This document shows positions 1 to 9,522 of a stretch of 41,561 nucleotides of DNA, one piece after another; position 1 is the first letter of the stretch; each line of letters begins with the position of its first letter. Both the position numbers and the translations under genes were made by a program. Source of the DNA: an uncultured Pelagibacteraceae bacterium (GTDB lineage: Bacteria; Pseudomonadota; Alphaproteobacteria; Pelagibacterales; Pelagibacteraceae); assembly GCA_902569725.1 (NCBI GenBank), contig CACFVG010000009.1, positions 1 to 41,561 of the forward strand, in the 5' to 3' direction. The notes under the pieces are model-generated. The model did no database searches and was not told the origin of the DNA. It saw only the letters and a program-made list of their open reading frames with translations.

Positions 1-561
1 TTGGAACGGGATATCTAGAGCAACAGATGCAATAGTACCTGTAGCGTTAATTTGTGCAGTCACATAAGTAAATGAAGCAACAGTTAAAACTACTACTGCT
101 AAAAACCTACTTAAATTACCACCATATCTTGTACCAATGAAATCTGGAACTGTGTAACAGCCAAATTTTCTTAGGTATGGTGCTAATAAAGATGCAACTA
201 ATACGTATCCACCAGTCCAACCTACAAGTAGTGCCATATAACCGTAACCTTTGAAGTAAATACCACCTGCCATTGCAACGAATGATGCACCAGACATCCA
301 GTCTGCTGCAGTTGCCATTCCGTTGAATACGGTTGGTACTTGCCTTCCAGCTACGTAATAAGCATCAGCTTGTGCTGTACGTGATAGATAACCAATTATA
401 GCGTAGATGGCCACGGTAAAAGCAACGAATGCAATTCCTATTGCTTTTGCTGACATACCCATCTGTTCGCCAATTGCCATAATGATTATGAAAGCTAAAA
501 ATCCACCTGTGTAGATTCCATAAACTTTAGGCAAATTATCTATAAAATTACCTTTAATCAT
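1..561 (-). CDS. Sodium:solute symporter large subunit, ActP-like (3' end off window)
   Basis: The first 187 codons of a membrane carrier are present, read from the ATG at 561 to the window edge. The translation has several hydrophobic helices and solute:sodium symporter (SSS) family sequence: a GYLSRTAQADAYYVAGR stretch near residues 70-86, followed by MATAADWMSGASFVAMAG. This matches the ActP branch that pairs with a DUF4212 small subunit, and that partner lies directly upstream with a TAATG overlap. Known family members import acetate or other small organic acids with sodium. The nearby acetyl-CoA synthetase makes acetate a reasonable substrate, but this is inference. The remaining two thirds of the protein lie outside the window. 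Confidence 0.9.
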   Translation of the reverse strand, partial: MIKGNFIDNLPKVYGIYTGGFLAFIIIMAIGEQMGMSAKAIGIAFVAFTVAIYAIIGYLSRTAQADAYYVAGRQVPTVFNGMATAADWMSGASFVAMAGGIYFKGYGYMALLVGWTGGYVLVASLLAPYLRKFGCYTVPDFIGTRYGGNLSRFLAVVVLTVASFTYVTAQINATGTIASVALDIPFQ

Positions 562-821
562 TAATCATCTCCTTTTTCACTGAAGCCGAACTCTTCATCG
601 ATTTTTTCTTGTCTGTTCGCAAACCAGAAAATTAGGATTACAAAAATTCCAAGAGATCCCTGACAAGTAAACCAATATGTCAGTGGATAACCGAAGGGTC
701 CACCAACGGACTCCATTTCAGCGCCAAAAAGGAAGATGCCAATTGAGAATACAAACCAAATTGCTAATGTAACAACTAACAATCCTCTGGTTTTTTCCCA
801 GTGTTGTGCTTGTTTTGACAT
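561..821 (-). CDS. DUF4212 symporter small subunit
   Basis: This 86-residue protein has two membrane helices (about residues 12-34 and 49-69), a GGPFGYPLTYWF loop between them and a charged tail (NRQEKIDEEFGFSEKGDD). This is the DUF4212 small-subunit pattern. Its stop shares a base with the start of the SSS-type large subunit, so the two are translationally coupled. A strong Shine-Dalgarno (AGGAGAG on the minus strand, plus-strand 828-834, six bases from the ATG) fixes the start. Such proteins are thought to be obligate partners of the large subunit. The 125 bases upstream separate it from a divergent gene and must hold both promoters. Confidence 0.9.
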   Translation of the reverse strand: MSKQAQHWEKTRGLLVVTLAIWFVFSIGIFLFGAEMESVGGPFGYPLTYWFTCQGSLGIFVILIFWFANRQEKIDEEFGFSEKGDD

Positions 822-946
822 TTTTATCTCTCCTCTTTTAGTTATAACTGGCGGAAACCATAACCATTATGAAGGATATTTAAAGTATTAAAATTGACTA
901 TATTAGTGGATTTTTTAGAGTATAAATTAAACAAATAGCTATTTTT

Positions 947-1570
947 ATGGCAAAATACAAACTAACTTGGAAAGACCTATCTTGGAAAGATTTTAAGATT
1001 TATCTTTTTTCACTTTTTAAAGCTTTCATACCAAAGACAAAAATAAGTAATTTAGATGAGTTAGAGGATTTTATTCAATCTAAATCAGCCTGGGTAACTC
1101 AAGTAACGCTTTATGGCTATTTAAAAACTAGAATGGGAACAAGATATGTTCTTCATTTTGAAAATGATGAGTTTATGACATCAGTAAATTTAGCTAAATG
1201 GAATATGTATGCCGTTGCTCTTCAAGATCTGACATTTTTTACATTTTCTTATTTAAAAAATAATTTTAATTATCTGGAAATTGAAAAAGCTAAAGAAATT
1301 TTTCTAAAAATTTTAGATGATGAAACTACGAATAAAATGCCACTAGATATTATTGAGGAAGCAAAAAAGAATTTTAATGAAAGATTACAAAACATCAATT
1401 GGAACACTTACTATAATGATCTTCCATTTAATCCTAGCGCACTATCATTATACGAGTGGGCACCTATAGCTGATGAATTAAAGCAACTTGATCGTAAGAT
1501 TGTCTTAAATTCAGTAATTTTAAAATGGGATATTGTTAAAAAAGAATTTAAAGAGAGAGCAAATCTTTAA
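947..1570 (+). CDS. Conserved alphaproteobacterial protein of unknown function
   Basis: This is a soluble 207-residue protein with no signal peptide and no convincing membrane span. The most distinctive stretch is [20 protein letters not shown] (about residues 54-73), followed by a second block, [20 protein letters not shown] recognise this layout from hypothetical proteins in other alphaproteobacteria but know of no function. The C-terminal half is charged and helical. It is transcribed away from the DUF4212/symporter operon and its end overlaps the end of acs by four bases in convergent orientation. The reading frame is intact and the composition matches its neighbours. Confidence 0.8.
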   Translation: MAKYKLTWKDLSWKDFKIYLFSLFKAFIPKTKISNLDELEDFIQSKSAWVTQVTLYGYLKTRMGTRYVLHFENDEFMTSVNLAKWNMYAVALQDLTFFTFSYLKNNFNYLEIEKAKEIFLKILDDETTNKMPLDIIEEAKKNFNERLQNINWNTYYNDLPFNPSALSLYEWAPIADELKQLDRKIVLNSVILKWDIVKKEFKERANL

Positions 1571-3612
1571 ATATTTTTTCTATTATCAACTAAACTTTTT
1601 ACAACACTTGGATCTGCTAAGGTTGTTGTGTCCCCAAGTTGTTCATATTCATTAGCTGCAATCTTTCTTAAAATTCTTCTCATTATTTTTCCAGATCTTG
1701 TTTTTGGAAGTCCAGGTGAAAATTGAATAAAATCTGGAGTTGCAATAGGACCAATTTGTTTTCTTACCCAAAGCTTTAATTCTCTTTCCAAATCTCCATT
1801 AGGTTCTTCCCCAACATTAAGAGTTACGTAGCAATATAATCCATTTCCTTTTATGTCATGAGGATATCCAACTACTGCAGCCTCAGCAACTTTAGGATGA
1901 GCAACAAATGCACTTTCTATCTCTGCAGTACCTAAATTGTGTCCTGAGACAATAATAACATCATCTACTCTTCCAGTTATCCAGTAGTATCCATCTTTAT
2001 CTCTTTTACAGCCATCACCAGTAAAATATTTGCCATCAAACTGTGAGAAGTATGTCTCTATAAATCTATTGTGATCTCCATATACAGTTCTCATTTGTCC
2101 GGGCCAAGATTGGGCTATACATAATCTTCCTTGAGCTTCTCCTTTTAAAACTTTACCATCTTTATCAACTATCTCTGGTTTAATACCGTAAAATGGCTTT
2201 GTTGCTGATCCAGGTTTTAAATCTATTGCTCCTGTTTGTGGACTAATTAATATTCCACCTGTTTCAGTTTGCCACCATGTATCAACAATAGGGCACCTCG
2301 AGTCTCCTACTTTTTTAAAATACCATTGCCAGGCTTCTGGATTAATAGGCTCTCCAACAGTACCTAGTAATTTTAGAGTTTTTCTTGATGTTTTTTTTAC
2401 AGGACCATCTCCTTCTCTCATCAAAGCCCTGATTGCTGTAGGAGCAGTATAAAAAATATTAACCTTATACCTATCTACTATTTGCCACCACCTAGAGGTA
2501 TCTGGATAAGTTGGAATACCTTCAAACATAATTGTTGTTGCACCATTTGAAAGAGGTCCATAAATAATATAACTGTGGCCTGTGACCCACCCAATGTCAG
2601 CAGTACACCAATATATATCTTTTGGTTTATAATTAAAAATATACTGATGGGTCATTGAGGCATAAACCATATAACCACCAGTCGTGTGTAAAACTCCTTT
2701 AGGTTTTCCTGTAGATCCAGATGTATATAAAATAAACAATGGATCTTCCGCATTCATTTCCTCAGGTTCACAACTAGTAGAAGCTTTTTTGGTTATATCG
2801 TGATACCAAACATCTCTACTTTCATCCCAATTAATTCTATTACCAGTTCTTTTTACTACAACACATTTTTTAACATTTGGACAATTTAGAAGAGCTTCAT
2901 CAACTGTTGTTTTTAAATCTATAATTTTTCCTCCTCTAACACCTTCGTCAGCAGTAATAACGTACTCAGATTTACAATCATTAATTCTACCAGTAATACT
3001 ATCTGCTGAAAAACCACCAAAAATAATTGAATGAACAGCCCCTATTCTTGCGCATGCTAGCATTGAATATGCTAGTTCCGGAATCATAGTCAAATAAATT
3101 GTAACTCTATCTCCTTTTTTTACTCCTATTTCTTTTAATCCGTTTGCAATTTTTGAAACTTCTTGATGAAGTTGTTTATAGCTAATTTTTTTCTGAACCT
3201 TTGGATCATCCCCAACCCATATTATTGCAGTTTTGTCTTTATTTCTTTTTAAATGTTTATCAATGCAATTGGCAGAAGCATTTAAAGTTCCATCGTAAAA
3301 CCATTTAATATGAACATCATCTTTGCTATATTTATAATCTTTAATTTTTGTATATGGCTTTATCCAAGCAATTCTCTTACCTTCTTTTTTCCAAAAATTA
3401 TCATTATTTTTTAAAGATTCAGAATATTTTTTTTCATATTCCGATTTATTTACAATAGCCTTTTTTACCCAGTCACTTTTTGTTTTGTAAATTAATTCAG
3501 TATTTTCAACTTTGGTAGATTTATTTTTTTTTAATTTTTTTTTTCTTATTTTTGTTTTTCTTTTTTTAGGTTTTTTCTTTTTAATTTTTTTTCTTTTCTT
3601 TTTTTTTGGCAT
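1567..3612 (-). CDS. acs: Acetyl-CoA synthetase with lysine-rich N-terminal extension
   Basis: This is AMP-forming acetate:CoA ligase, 681 residues, converting acetate, ATP and CoA to acetyl-CoA. The ANL adenylation signatures are clear: [11 protein letters not shown] at 296-306, WWQTETGG at 446-453, GRVDDV at 547-552, and the [11 protein letters not shown] block whose Lys642 is the conserved acetylation-regulated catalytic lysine. The family core begins near residue 45 (DWVKKA...). Before it lies an unusual tail of about 37 residues that is mostly Lys/Arg ([19 protein letters not shown]...). No in-frame ATG, GTG or TTG lies between this tail and the core, so the tail is probably translated. 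It sits near the symporter, consistent with acetate uptake and activation. Confidence 0.96.
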   Translation of the reverse strand: MPKKKKRKKIKKKKPKKRKTKIRKKKLKKNKSTKVENTELIYKTKSDWVKKAIVNKSEYEKKYSESLKNNDNFWKKEGKRIAWIKPYTKIKDYKYSKDDVHIKWFYDGTLNASANCIDKHLKRNKDKTAIIWVGDDPKVQKKISYKQLHQEVSKIANGLKEIGVKKGDRVTIYLTMIPELAYSMLACARIGAVHSIIFGGFSADSITGRINDCKSEYVITADEGVRGGKIIDLKTTVDEALLNCPNVKKCVVVKRTGNRINWDESRDVWYHDITKKASTSCEPEEMNAEDPLFILYTSGSTGKPKGVLHTTGGYMVYASMTHQYIFNYKPKDIYWCTADIGWVTGHSYIIYGPLSNGATTIMFEGIPTYPDTSRWWQIVDRYKVNIFYTAPTAIRALMREGDGPVKKTSRKTLKLLGTVGEPINPEAWQWYFKKVGDSRCPIVDTWWQTETGGILISPQTGAIDLKPGSATKPFYGIKPEIVDKDGKVLKGEAQGRLCIAQSWPGQMRTVYGDHNRFIETYFSQFDGKYFTGDGCKRDKDGYYWITGRVDDVIIVSGHNLGTAEIESAFVAHPKVAEAAVVGYPHDIKGNGLYCYVTLNVGEEPNGDLERELKLWVRKQIGPIATPDFIQFSPGLPKTRSGKIMRRILRKIAANEYEQLGDTTTLADPSVVKSLVDNRKNI

Positions 3613-3625
3613 AACAGTTTATTTT

Positions 3626-4042
3626 TTAATTAATATTACTCATCTTCAAAATAATATTCCAGCTTTTAGTGTCTATAGGCATTACAGATAGCCTACTTTG
3701 TTTAATAAGTGGCAAGTTACGTAGAAAGCTATTTTTTTTAATATTTTCTAATGAAACTGGCTTATTTAACGTTTTATTAAACTTAATCTGAACAGCTACA
3801 AATCTTTTTTTTTTATCAGTTTTATCAATAAAGGCTGTTTTTATGACTTCTACTATTCCAACGATTTCTTTTCCAATATTTGAATGATAAAAAAAACAGT
3901 AATCTCCTTTATTCATTTTTTTTAAATTGTTTGCAGCTTGATAATTTCTTACACCATCCCAGGCGACACCTTTATTTCCAGCTTTTTTTTGTTGTTCAAT
4001 AGACCATACATCGGGTTCAGATTTAAGTAGCCAGTATTTCAT
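3626..4042 (-). CDS. EVE domain protein (PUA-like fold)
   Basis: This 138-residue protein is a single EVE domain. It opens with MKYWLLKSEPDVWSIEQ, has the WDGVRNYQAANNLKKM block near residues 28-43, then GDYCFFYHSNIGKEIVGIVEV. EVE domains adopt a PUA-like fold and are thought to bind modified nucleobases; many alphaproteobacterial copies are short stand-alone proteins like this one. It lies 13 bases upstream of acs on the same strand, so the two may be co-transcribed. No catalytic role can be read from the sequence. Confidence 0.92.
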   Translation of the reverse strand: MKYWLLKSEPDVWSIEQQKKAGNKGVAWDGVRNYQAANNLKKMNKGDYCFFYHSNIGKEIVGIVEVIKTAFIDKTDKKKRFVAVQIKFNKTLNKPVSLENIKKNSFLRNLPLIKQSRLSVMPIDTKSWNIILKMSNIN

Positions 4043-4103
4043 CTAATTGTTTTTTTAGTGATTATTCATCATTAATTTAAAATCTTATATTTTATAAAAA
4101 TAG

Positions 4104-5111
4104 TTAAGTATACTTTGGGCGAGATTCTAAAAGAGGTTTCTCAAAATAAATAAAAAATACCCAACAAAATAATTTTAGAAAAATAATATAAATTATCAAT
4201 GAAAGAATCGGATTGTTAAATAAATTTAAAGTAAAGGGTATAAAAAAAATATGAAATAAATACATTGAATAACTTATGTTTGCTCCAAAAGTACCTATTT
4301 TTTTAACTAAGCCCAAACAGGTTTGAGTATATGCCAAAAAAATTAAAATTGATGAAAAACAAATACAGCATAAAGGTAGAAAAAGGTTTTGAGCAAAGAT
4401 TGATTTAGAGATTAATAGGGGTTCTGTTAAAAAATAAAAAAGAGGAAGGATTGTGAAAATAATACAAAAGATAACATATTCTTTTTTTAATTTATCTTTC
4501 AAGATATATGCAACAACACCAAAACATAAGGAATCTAACCTCAATAAAACAGATCTTCTTATATCTTCGCCCCAGTTTATTTCTTCACTATTATAATAAA
4601 AGCGTATTAAATTTAGTAATAATATTGTGATAATACAAATACTTAATACATTTAGTTTTAAATATTTTATTTTAGTTTGAGTGACCAGTAAAATTGACAA
4701 TGGCAAAAAAATATAGAACCATTCCTCAACAGATAAAGACCAGGCAACGGAAAAAAAATTAGGATATGAAGTGTCTCCTAATATATTTTGAGTGTAAGTT
4801 AAAAATTTTAATAAATTTAAAATATTTCCATAATCAAAAAGTATTGCTGCACAAATTAAAGCAACCAAATAAGGTGGGATAGTTCTAATCCATCTTCTTA
4901 ATAAAAATGTTTTAAGGTTTTTTTGGGGGTTTTTTTCAAGTCTTAAAATTTGTGGAGCTAAAACGAAACCTGATAATATGAAAAATAACTCTACACCAAG
5001 TATTGAGGTGAATTCGAAATATTCAGATTTATTCCAATGCAAAATATAGTGAGAGATACAGACTATTAAGGCAGCAAAATATCTATAAAAATTCAATAAA
5101 GGATAATGCAT
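4104..5111 (-). CDS. Acyltransferase-3 family membrane protein
   Basis: This is a polytopic inner-membrane protein of 335 residues with about ten hydrophobic segments. It has the acyltransferase-3 (OafA/YrhL-like) layout: an N-terminal FYRYFAALIVCISHYILHW stretch with the conserved His near residue 21, then LGVELFFILSGFVLAP (the FFxLSGF motif), RRWIRTIPPY, and SVEEWFYIFLP. Family members move acyl groups, often acetyl, onto surface glycans such as O-antigen or exopolysaccharide. No glycan genes are nearby, so the acceptor is unknown. It lacks the extra C-terminal SGNH domain that some relatives carry. A 49-residue DUF5989 gene lies just upstream on the same strand. Confidence 0.88.
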   Translation of the reverse strand: MHYPLLNFYRYFAALIVCISHYILHWNKSEYFEFTSILGVELFFILSGFVLAPQILRLEKNPQKNLKTFLLRRWIRTIPPYLVALICAAILFDYGNILNLLKFLTYTQNILGDTSYPNFFSVAWSLSVEEWFYIFLPLSILLVTQTKIKYLKLNVLSICIITILLLNLIRFYYNSEEINWGEDIRRSVLLRLDSLCFGVVAYILKDKLKKEYVIFCIIFTILPLFYFLTEPLLISKSIFAQNLFLPLCCICFSSILIFLAYTQTCLGLVKKIGTFGANISYSMYLFHIFFIPFTLNLFNNPILSLIIYIIFLKLFCWVFFIYFEKPLLESRPKYT

Positions 5112-5171
5112 TAAAGTTTAGTTAAAGTTTATTTTTTGTATCGTTATAGATATAGTTGAAATAGTTTTCAT

Positions 5172-5321
5172 TTAGAAAATTGTATAAATAAATGGAACTA
5201 ATGCTGTATCTTTACTTAAAATTATTAGTCCACCAAATAATAATAGTGCCAGTAGTAGTGGAAATAACCAATATTTTTTTTTTACTTTTAAAAATTCACT
5301 AATTTTTTTTAAAAAACTCAT
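5172..5321 (-). CDS. DUF5989 family small membrane protein
   Basis: This 49-codon gene is read by hand from ATG at 5321 to TAA at 5172. The product starts MSFLKKISEFLKVKKKYW, continues with one hydrophobic helix (LFPLLLALLLFGGLIIL), and ends DTALVPFIYTIF. It matches the DUF5989 pattern closely: an SFLKELWEFLK-like start, a KKYWLLP junction, one helix, and a terminal PFIYTLF. The function is unknown. In other bacteria such genes sit near carbamoyltransferase and surface-polysaccharide genes. It lies 60 bases upstream of the acyltransferase-3 gene and could form an operon with it. Confidence 0.8.
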   Translation of the reverse strand: MSFLKKISEFLKVKKKYWLFPLLLALLLFGGLIILSKDTALVPFIYTIF

Positions 5322-5385
5322 ATTTAAAGTAGATTTTTCATTTTACCCACTTTTATAAAACACATACTATACAAAATACAACATA

Positions 5386-6459
5386 TTAAATTTTTACACC
5401 AGCTCCTTTTAAAAATGCTGCATTTTCATCTAATTGCCATCTGGGTTTTGCAGGAAAACTCAAATCATCGAATTGACTTTGTTTAAATTTTTCTAAGCCA
5501 ACTAATGCAATCATTGCTGCATTATCTCCACATAAATTAATAGGAGGAAAAATTGCTTCAAAATTTTCTTCCTTACAAAGTTTTGTTAAAATTTCTCTTA
5601 TTTTTTTATTTGCCGCAACACCACCAGCGACAACAAATGTTTTTCTGTTATTTCCATTAATTTTTTTAAATTTTTCAAATGCAATTTTACTTTTTTTGTA
5701 TAATATTTCTTCGACTGTTTTTTGAAATGAAGCAGCAAGATCGTATTTATTTTGTTTTGTTTTTATTTTTTTTGAAACTCTAAGAATAGCTGTTTTAAGT
5801 CCTGCAAAAGATAAGTTGCAACCACCTTTATTAATTATAGGCTTTGGTAAATCAAATTTTGTAGGATCACCTTTTTCTGCTAAAACTTCTATTTGAGGAC
5901 CACCTGGAAATTCAATACCAAGTAATTTTGCTGTTTTATCAAACGCTTCTCCCGCTGCATCATCAATAGTGGTTCCAAGTCTTTTGTATTTTCCCAGCCC
6001 TTCAACACATAGAAATTGGCTATGCCCTCCAGAGATTAGAAGCAAAAGATAAGGATAATTTATTTTTGAATTTAATTTAGGGCTTAATGCATGTCCTTCT
6101 AAATGGTTAACTGCAATAAATGGTTTTTTAAGTGAGGCGGCAATAGCTTTGCCAAAATTTAATCCAACAGATAAACAAACTATCAAACCAGGGCCAGCAG
6201 TTGCTGCAATTGCATCAACATCACTTAAATGCAATCCACTTTCATCTAAAGCTTTTTTTGCAATTAGATCAATTTTTTCTATATGAGCTCTAGCGGCAAG
6301 CTCAGGTACAACTCCTCCAAATTCTTTGTGAATATCTACTTGACTTGAAACTATATTAGATAAAATTTCTGCCTTACCTTCATTATTTTCCCTAATTAAA
6401 GCTACTGCAGTTTCGTCACAACTAGACTCTATCCCAAGAATTACTGGTTTTTTTGACAT
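5386..6459 (-). CDS. tsaD: tRNA N6-adenosine threonylcarbamoyltransferase TsaD
   Basis: TsaD transfers the threonylcarbamoyl group to A37 of ANN-decoding tRNAs as part of the TsaB-TsaD-TsaE complex. The 357-residue sequence begins MSKKPVILGIESSCDETAVA, has the metal-binding HLEGH motif at 119-123, an LLLISGGHSQF strand, and the late CGDNAAMIAL block with the third metal ligand (Asp). Length and termini are normal for the family. It is divergent from hemC with only 58 bases between the starts, an arrangement common in alphaproteobacteria. Neither TsaB nor TsaE is in this window. Confidence 0.97.
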   Translation of the reverse strand: MSKKPVILGIESSCDETAVALIRENNEGKAEILSNIVSSQVDIHKEFGGVVPELAARAHIEKIDLIAKKALDESGLHLSDVDAIAATAGPGLIVCLSVGLNFGKAIAASLKKPFIAVNHLEGHALSPKLNSKINYPYLLLLISGGHSQFLCVEGLGKYKRLGTTIDDAAGEAFDKTAKLLGIEFPGGPQIEVLAEKGDPTKFDLPKPIINKGGCNLSFAGLKTAILRVSKKIKTKQNKYDLAASFQKTVEEILYKKSKIAFEKFKKINGNNRKTFVVAGGVAANKKIREILTKLCKEENFEAIFPPINLCGDNAAMIALVGLEKFKQSQFDDLSFPAKPRWQLDENAAFLKGAGVKI

Positions 6460-6517
6460 AAATTAGTTTTTATTAATTTTAAATTCTAAATATAAAGATG
6501 GAGTATAAATTAATTAA

Positions 6518-7441
6518 ATGAAAAGCAAAAAAATTATTATTGGCTCAAGAGGGAGTAAATTAGCATTAATTTATGCAGAAAAAGCAAAGGAAAAAATTCT
6601 AAATATTTCTTCAGAATTTGGAATAGATAGCGTTGAAATAAAAAAAATTACAACAACGGGAGATTTAAACCAAAAAGATAGACTTTCAGAAATAGGAGGA
6701 AAGGGACTTTTTTTGAAACAAATAGAAAAAGAACTTTTGGAAAATAAAATTCATATTGCGGTTCATGCTTTAAAGGATATGCCATCAGATGAAACAGAAG
6801 GATTAGTTACAAATTGCTTTTTAGAAAGAAATGATCCTAGAGAAGTATTGATTTCAAAAAATAAAATAAAGTTTGAAGATTTAAATAAAAATTCAACGAT
6901 CGGAACTTCTTCCTTTAGAAGAGAGTTCCAGTTAAAACAAAAAAGAAGTGATTTAAATTATAAATTAATCAGAGGAAATGTAGACACAAGAATAAAAAAG
7001 TTAAATGAAAATTTATATGATGCAATAATTTTATCATTGGCTGGCATTAATTCTTTAAAATTAAATGAACATATTTCAGAAATTTTTTCTACTGATAAAA
7101 TTATTCCAAGCGTTGGACAGGGAGTTATAGCATTACAATGTAAAAATGACGATGAGTATATAAAAAATATTTTAAAAAAAACAAATGATGAAAAAACTTT
7201 TAAAAGTGCTCAAGCTGAAAGAAATGTTCTAAAAGTTTTAGAAGGAGATTGTGAAACAGCTGTAGGTGCAATATCAACAATTAATAAACAAAATATAACT
7301 CTAGAAGCAGAACTTTTTTCTTTGGATGGAAAAGAAAGATTTTATTGTAAGTCTTCTAAGGATATAAGGCAAGCAACAGAATTAGGTATGGAAATTGGTG
7401 AAAATTTAAAAAAACAATCAAAGGGAAGTTATAAAAAATAA
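6518..7441 (+). CDS. hemC: Hydroxymethylbilane synthase (porphobilinogen deaminase)
   Basis: HemC joins four porphobilinogens into hydroxymethylbilane in tetrapyrrole synthesis. The 307-residue protein has the family start (IIIGSRGSKLALIYA), the catalytic aspartate in HALKDMPS (Asp87), the Arg-rich substrate-binding segments (GTSSFRRE, RGNVDTR), and the cofactor-bearing cysteine in LEGDCETAVGA (Cys245), to which dipyrromethane is attached. It is followed one base later by hemD, so the two successive steps are encoded together. Haem demand is visible in this window through the ccm cluster. Confidence 0.97.
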   Translation: MKSKKIIIGSRGSKLALIYAEKAKEKILNISSEFGIDSVEIKKITTTGDLNQKDRLSEIGGKGLFLKQIEKELLENKIHIAVHALKDMPSDETEGLVTNCFLERNDPREVLISKNKIKFEDLNKNSTIGTSSFRREFQLKQKRSDLNYKLIRGNVDTRIKKLNENLYDAIILSLAGINSLKLNEHISEIFSTDKIIPSVGQGVIALQCKNDDEYIKNILKKTNDEKTFKSAQAERNVLKVLEGDCETAVGAISTINKQNITLEAELFSLDGKERFYCKSSKDIRQATELGMEIGENLKKQSKGSYKK

Positions 7442-7442
7442 T

Positions 7443-8141
7443 ATGCATATTTTATTTACAAGACCTTTGGAAGATAGTGAAGATCTAATATTAAAATTTA
7501 GAAATCTTGGCCATAAAGTTTCACATATGCCAGTAATTCAGATTGAAAAAGTTGAACATGAAAAAGTAAATTTCTTAGATTATAAAGCAATAATTTTTAC
7601 AAGTTCAAATGCATTGAAATTCTTAGATACAGATTTGATTGATAAAAAAATTATTTGTTTTTGTGTTGGAAGTTCAACAGAAAAAAAGGCACGTAGTTAT
7701 GGGTTCCAAAGTGTAATATCTGCAGAAGGAAATGTTAGAGCTTTAAATGAATTAATATTGCAAAATTTTAATTCTTCAGATGGAAAAATGCTCTATGTAA
7801 GTGGAGAAATTGTTTCAAATGATCTTGACAAAGATTTAATATCATCAGGCTATAATGTAAAAAGAATAATTAATTACTCTTCAAAACCAAATTTCCAATT
7901 AGATGATACATTCATTGAAAAACTAAGATCAAATATGCCTGATATTGTTTATGTGTATTCTCAAAATAGTGCTTTAAGCTTCCTAAAATTAATAAGTAAT
8001 TACAAATTAAATGACTTTTGGATGAATACAAATTTGATGTGTATTAGCGAAAAAACCTCAACAGTGTTAAATAAAATTAAGTGGAAAAAAATTTTTATTT
8101 TTAGTCCTGGAGAAGAAGAATTTTTGCTGTATAAAATTTAA
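7443..8141 (+). CDS. hemD: Uroporphyrinogen-III synthase
   Basis: HemD closes hydroxymethylbilane to uroporphyrinogen III. The protein (232 residues) is divergent, as is usual for this family. It shows the expected start (ILFTRPLEDSEDLILKFRNLGH), an early IIFTSSNALKFL block, a FCVGSSTEKKARSYGF segment, and a second-domain YVYSQNSALSFL. The immediate hemC neighbour makes the assignment firm. The frame is intact, and the next gene starts two bases after its stop. Confidence 0.92.
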   Translation: MHILFTRPLEDSEDLILKFRNLGHKVSHMPVIQIEKVEHEKVNFLDYKAIIFTSSNALKFLDTDLIDKKIICFCVGSSTEKKARSYGFQSVISAEGNVRALNELILQNFNSSDGKMLYVSGEIVSNDLDKDLISSGYNVKRIINYSSKPNFQLDDTFIEKLRSNMPDIVYVYSQNSALSFLKLISNYKLNDFWMNTNLMCISEKTSTVLNKIKWKKIFIFSPGEEEFLLYKI

Positions 8142-8143
8142 AT

Positions 8144-9229
8144 ATGGAATTATTTAACAATTTTAAATCACTTTTTCTTTCTGTTTGGGAAAGAGGAATA
8201 CTAGGTGTAGATATTCTTGAAATATTAATTGGAATTGGAATTTTTTTAATTTTTTTAGTATTCAGGGGAATAATTAGTAAATTAATTATCAAAAGATTAG
8301 AAAATATTGCAAAAAGAACAACAAATAAACTTGATGATTCTTTTGTTTATGCAATTGAAGGGCCAGCAAGATTTCTACCAATAGTTATCGGTTTTTTTAT
8401 TGCAAGTTATTATATGTCTTTTTCAGAAGATAGCAGAGAAATTGTAGATACAATTAACAGGACTTTAATAACTATTTTTATTTTTTGGTTTATGCATCAA
8501 ATTATAGAGCCAATTTCTTATGTATTAAGTGGTCTAAATAAAATTTTAACAAGAGAACTTATTGGATGGATCATTAAATCATTAAAAATATTAATTTTTA
8601 TTTTAGGTTTAGCTGCAGTGCTAGAGCTTTGGGGAATAAAAATTGGACCAATTATTGCAGGTTTAGGTTTATTTGGTGTTGCTGTTGCATTAGGTGCTCA
8701 AGATTTATTTAAAAATTTGATTTCAGGAATATTAGTATTAGTTGAAAAAAGATTTAAAATTGGAGACTGGATTTTAGTTGAAGGCATAATAGAAGGAATT
8801 GTAGAAAAAATAGGATTTAGATCAACTGTTATAAGAAAATTTGATAAATCAATTGCAATTATCCCAAATTTTCAATTTGCAGAAAATGCGGTAATAAACA
8901 TTAGTCAAACGACAAATTGGATTATTGGTTGGACTATTAACTTACAATATGACTCAACGGTCGATCAACTTAAAGCAATAAGAAGTGAAATTGAAGACTA
9001 TATAAAAAAACATGAAGATTATAAACCTGAACTTGGATATGCAGTTAGGGTGGATAGTTTTGCAGAAAGTTCTATTGATATGTACATTCGTTGTTTTACT
9101 AAAACAGATGATTGGGATGAGTGGTTAGCAGTCAAAGAAAGACTCGCAATTCAAATAAAGCAAATTGTCGAAAAAAATGGTGCTTCGTTTGCCTTTCCTA
9201 GTCAGTCAATTTATGTTGAGAAGAAATGA
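8144..9229 (+). CDS. MscS-family mechanosensitive channel
   Basis: This 361-residue inner-membrane protein has four to five N-terminal helices, a glycine/alanine-rich pore-lining helix (GLGLFGVAVALGAQDLFKNL, about residues 171-190), then the MscS beta domain (FKIGDWILVEGIIEGIVEKIG with RSTVIRKFDKSIAIIPN) and the alpha/beta C-terminal vestibule domain. Such channels open on hypo-osmotic shock. Its start lies two bases after hemD and its end overlaps yggT by four bases (ATGA), so it belongs to the hemC-hemD-yggT-folD transcription unit. No Ca-binding, cyclic-nucleotide or other added domain is present. Confidence 0.93.
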   Translation: MELFNNFKSLFLSVWERGILGVDILEILIGIGIFLIFLVFRGIISKLIIKRLENIAKRTTNKLDDSFVYAIEGPARFLPIVIGFFIASYYMSFSEDSREIVDTINRTLITIFIFWFMHQIIEPISYVLSGLNKILTRELIGWIIKSLKILIFILGLAAVLELWGIKIGPIIAGLGLFGVAVALGAQDLFKNLISGILVLVEKRFKIGDWILVEGIIEGIVEKIGFRSTVIRKFDKSIAIIPNFQFAENAVINISQTTNWIIGWTINLQYDSTVDQLKAIRSEIEDYIKKHEDYKPELGYAVRVDSFAESSIDMYIRCFTKTDDWDEWLAVKERLAIQIKQIVEKNGASFAFPSQSIYVEKK

Positions 9230-9519
9230 TTGCTATTTTTTATTTAGTGTTACAAATTTTAAAAATTTATACTTATGTTGTTATTGCAAATGTTATTATA
9301 AGCTGGTTGATAGCATTTAACATTTTAAATACTTCAAACAGATTTGTTTACTCAATATTAGAATTTACATATCGTTTAACAGATCCTTTTTTAAACAGAA
9401 TTAGAAGATTTTTGCCAAACCTGGGTGCTTTTGATATTTCACCAATCATACTTCTTTTGTTGATCTGGTTTATAGAAATGTGTATGAAGCTTTACGTAGC
9501 ACCAATAATATTTAACTAA
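9226..9519 (+). CDS. YggT family membrane protein
   Basis: This 97-residue protein has two YggT-type hydrophobic segments and the family motif around residues 43-70 (YSILEFTYRLTDPFLNRIRR followed by FLPNLGAFDISPIILLLLIW). YggT proteins are poorly characterised integral membrane proteins with proposed roles in osmotic or ion homeostasis or in cell division. The MscS-type channel next to it, overlapping by ATGA, fits an osmotic role but does not prove it. Confidence 0.9.
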   Translation: MIAIFYLVLQILKIYTYVVIANVIISWLIAFNILNTSNRFVYSILEFTYRLTDPFLNRIRRFLPNLGAFDISPIILLLLIWFIEMCMKLYVAPIIFN

Positions 9520-9522
9520 ATC

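Noticed and set aside
822-946. Promoter for the gene at 947 from the TTGACT near 895
   Set aside because: The nearest TATAAA-like box is about 21 bases away, too far for a standard promoter; in such AT-rich DNA the match is not informative.
3496-3612. Lysine-rich start of acs as an artefact of an overlong start call
   Set aside because: No other usual start codon exists between this ATG and the conserved core, so the extension is the simplest reading.
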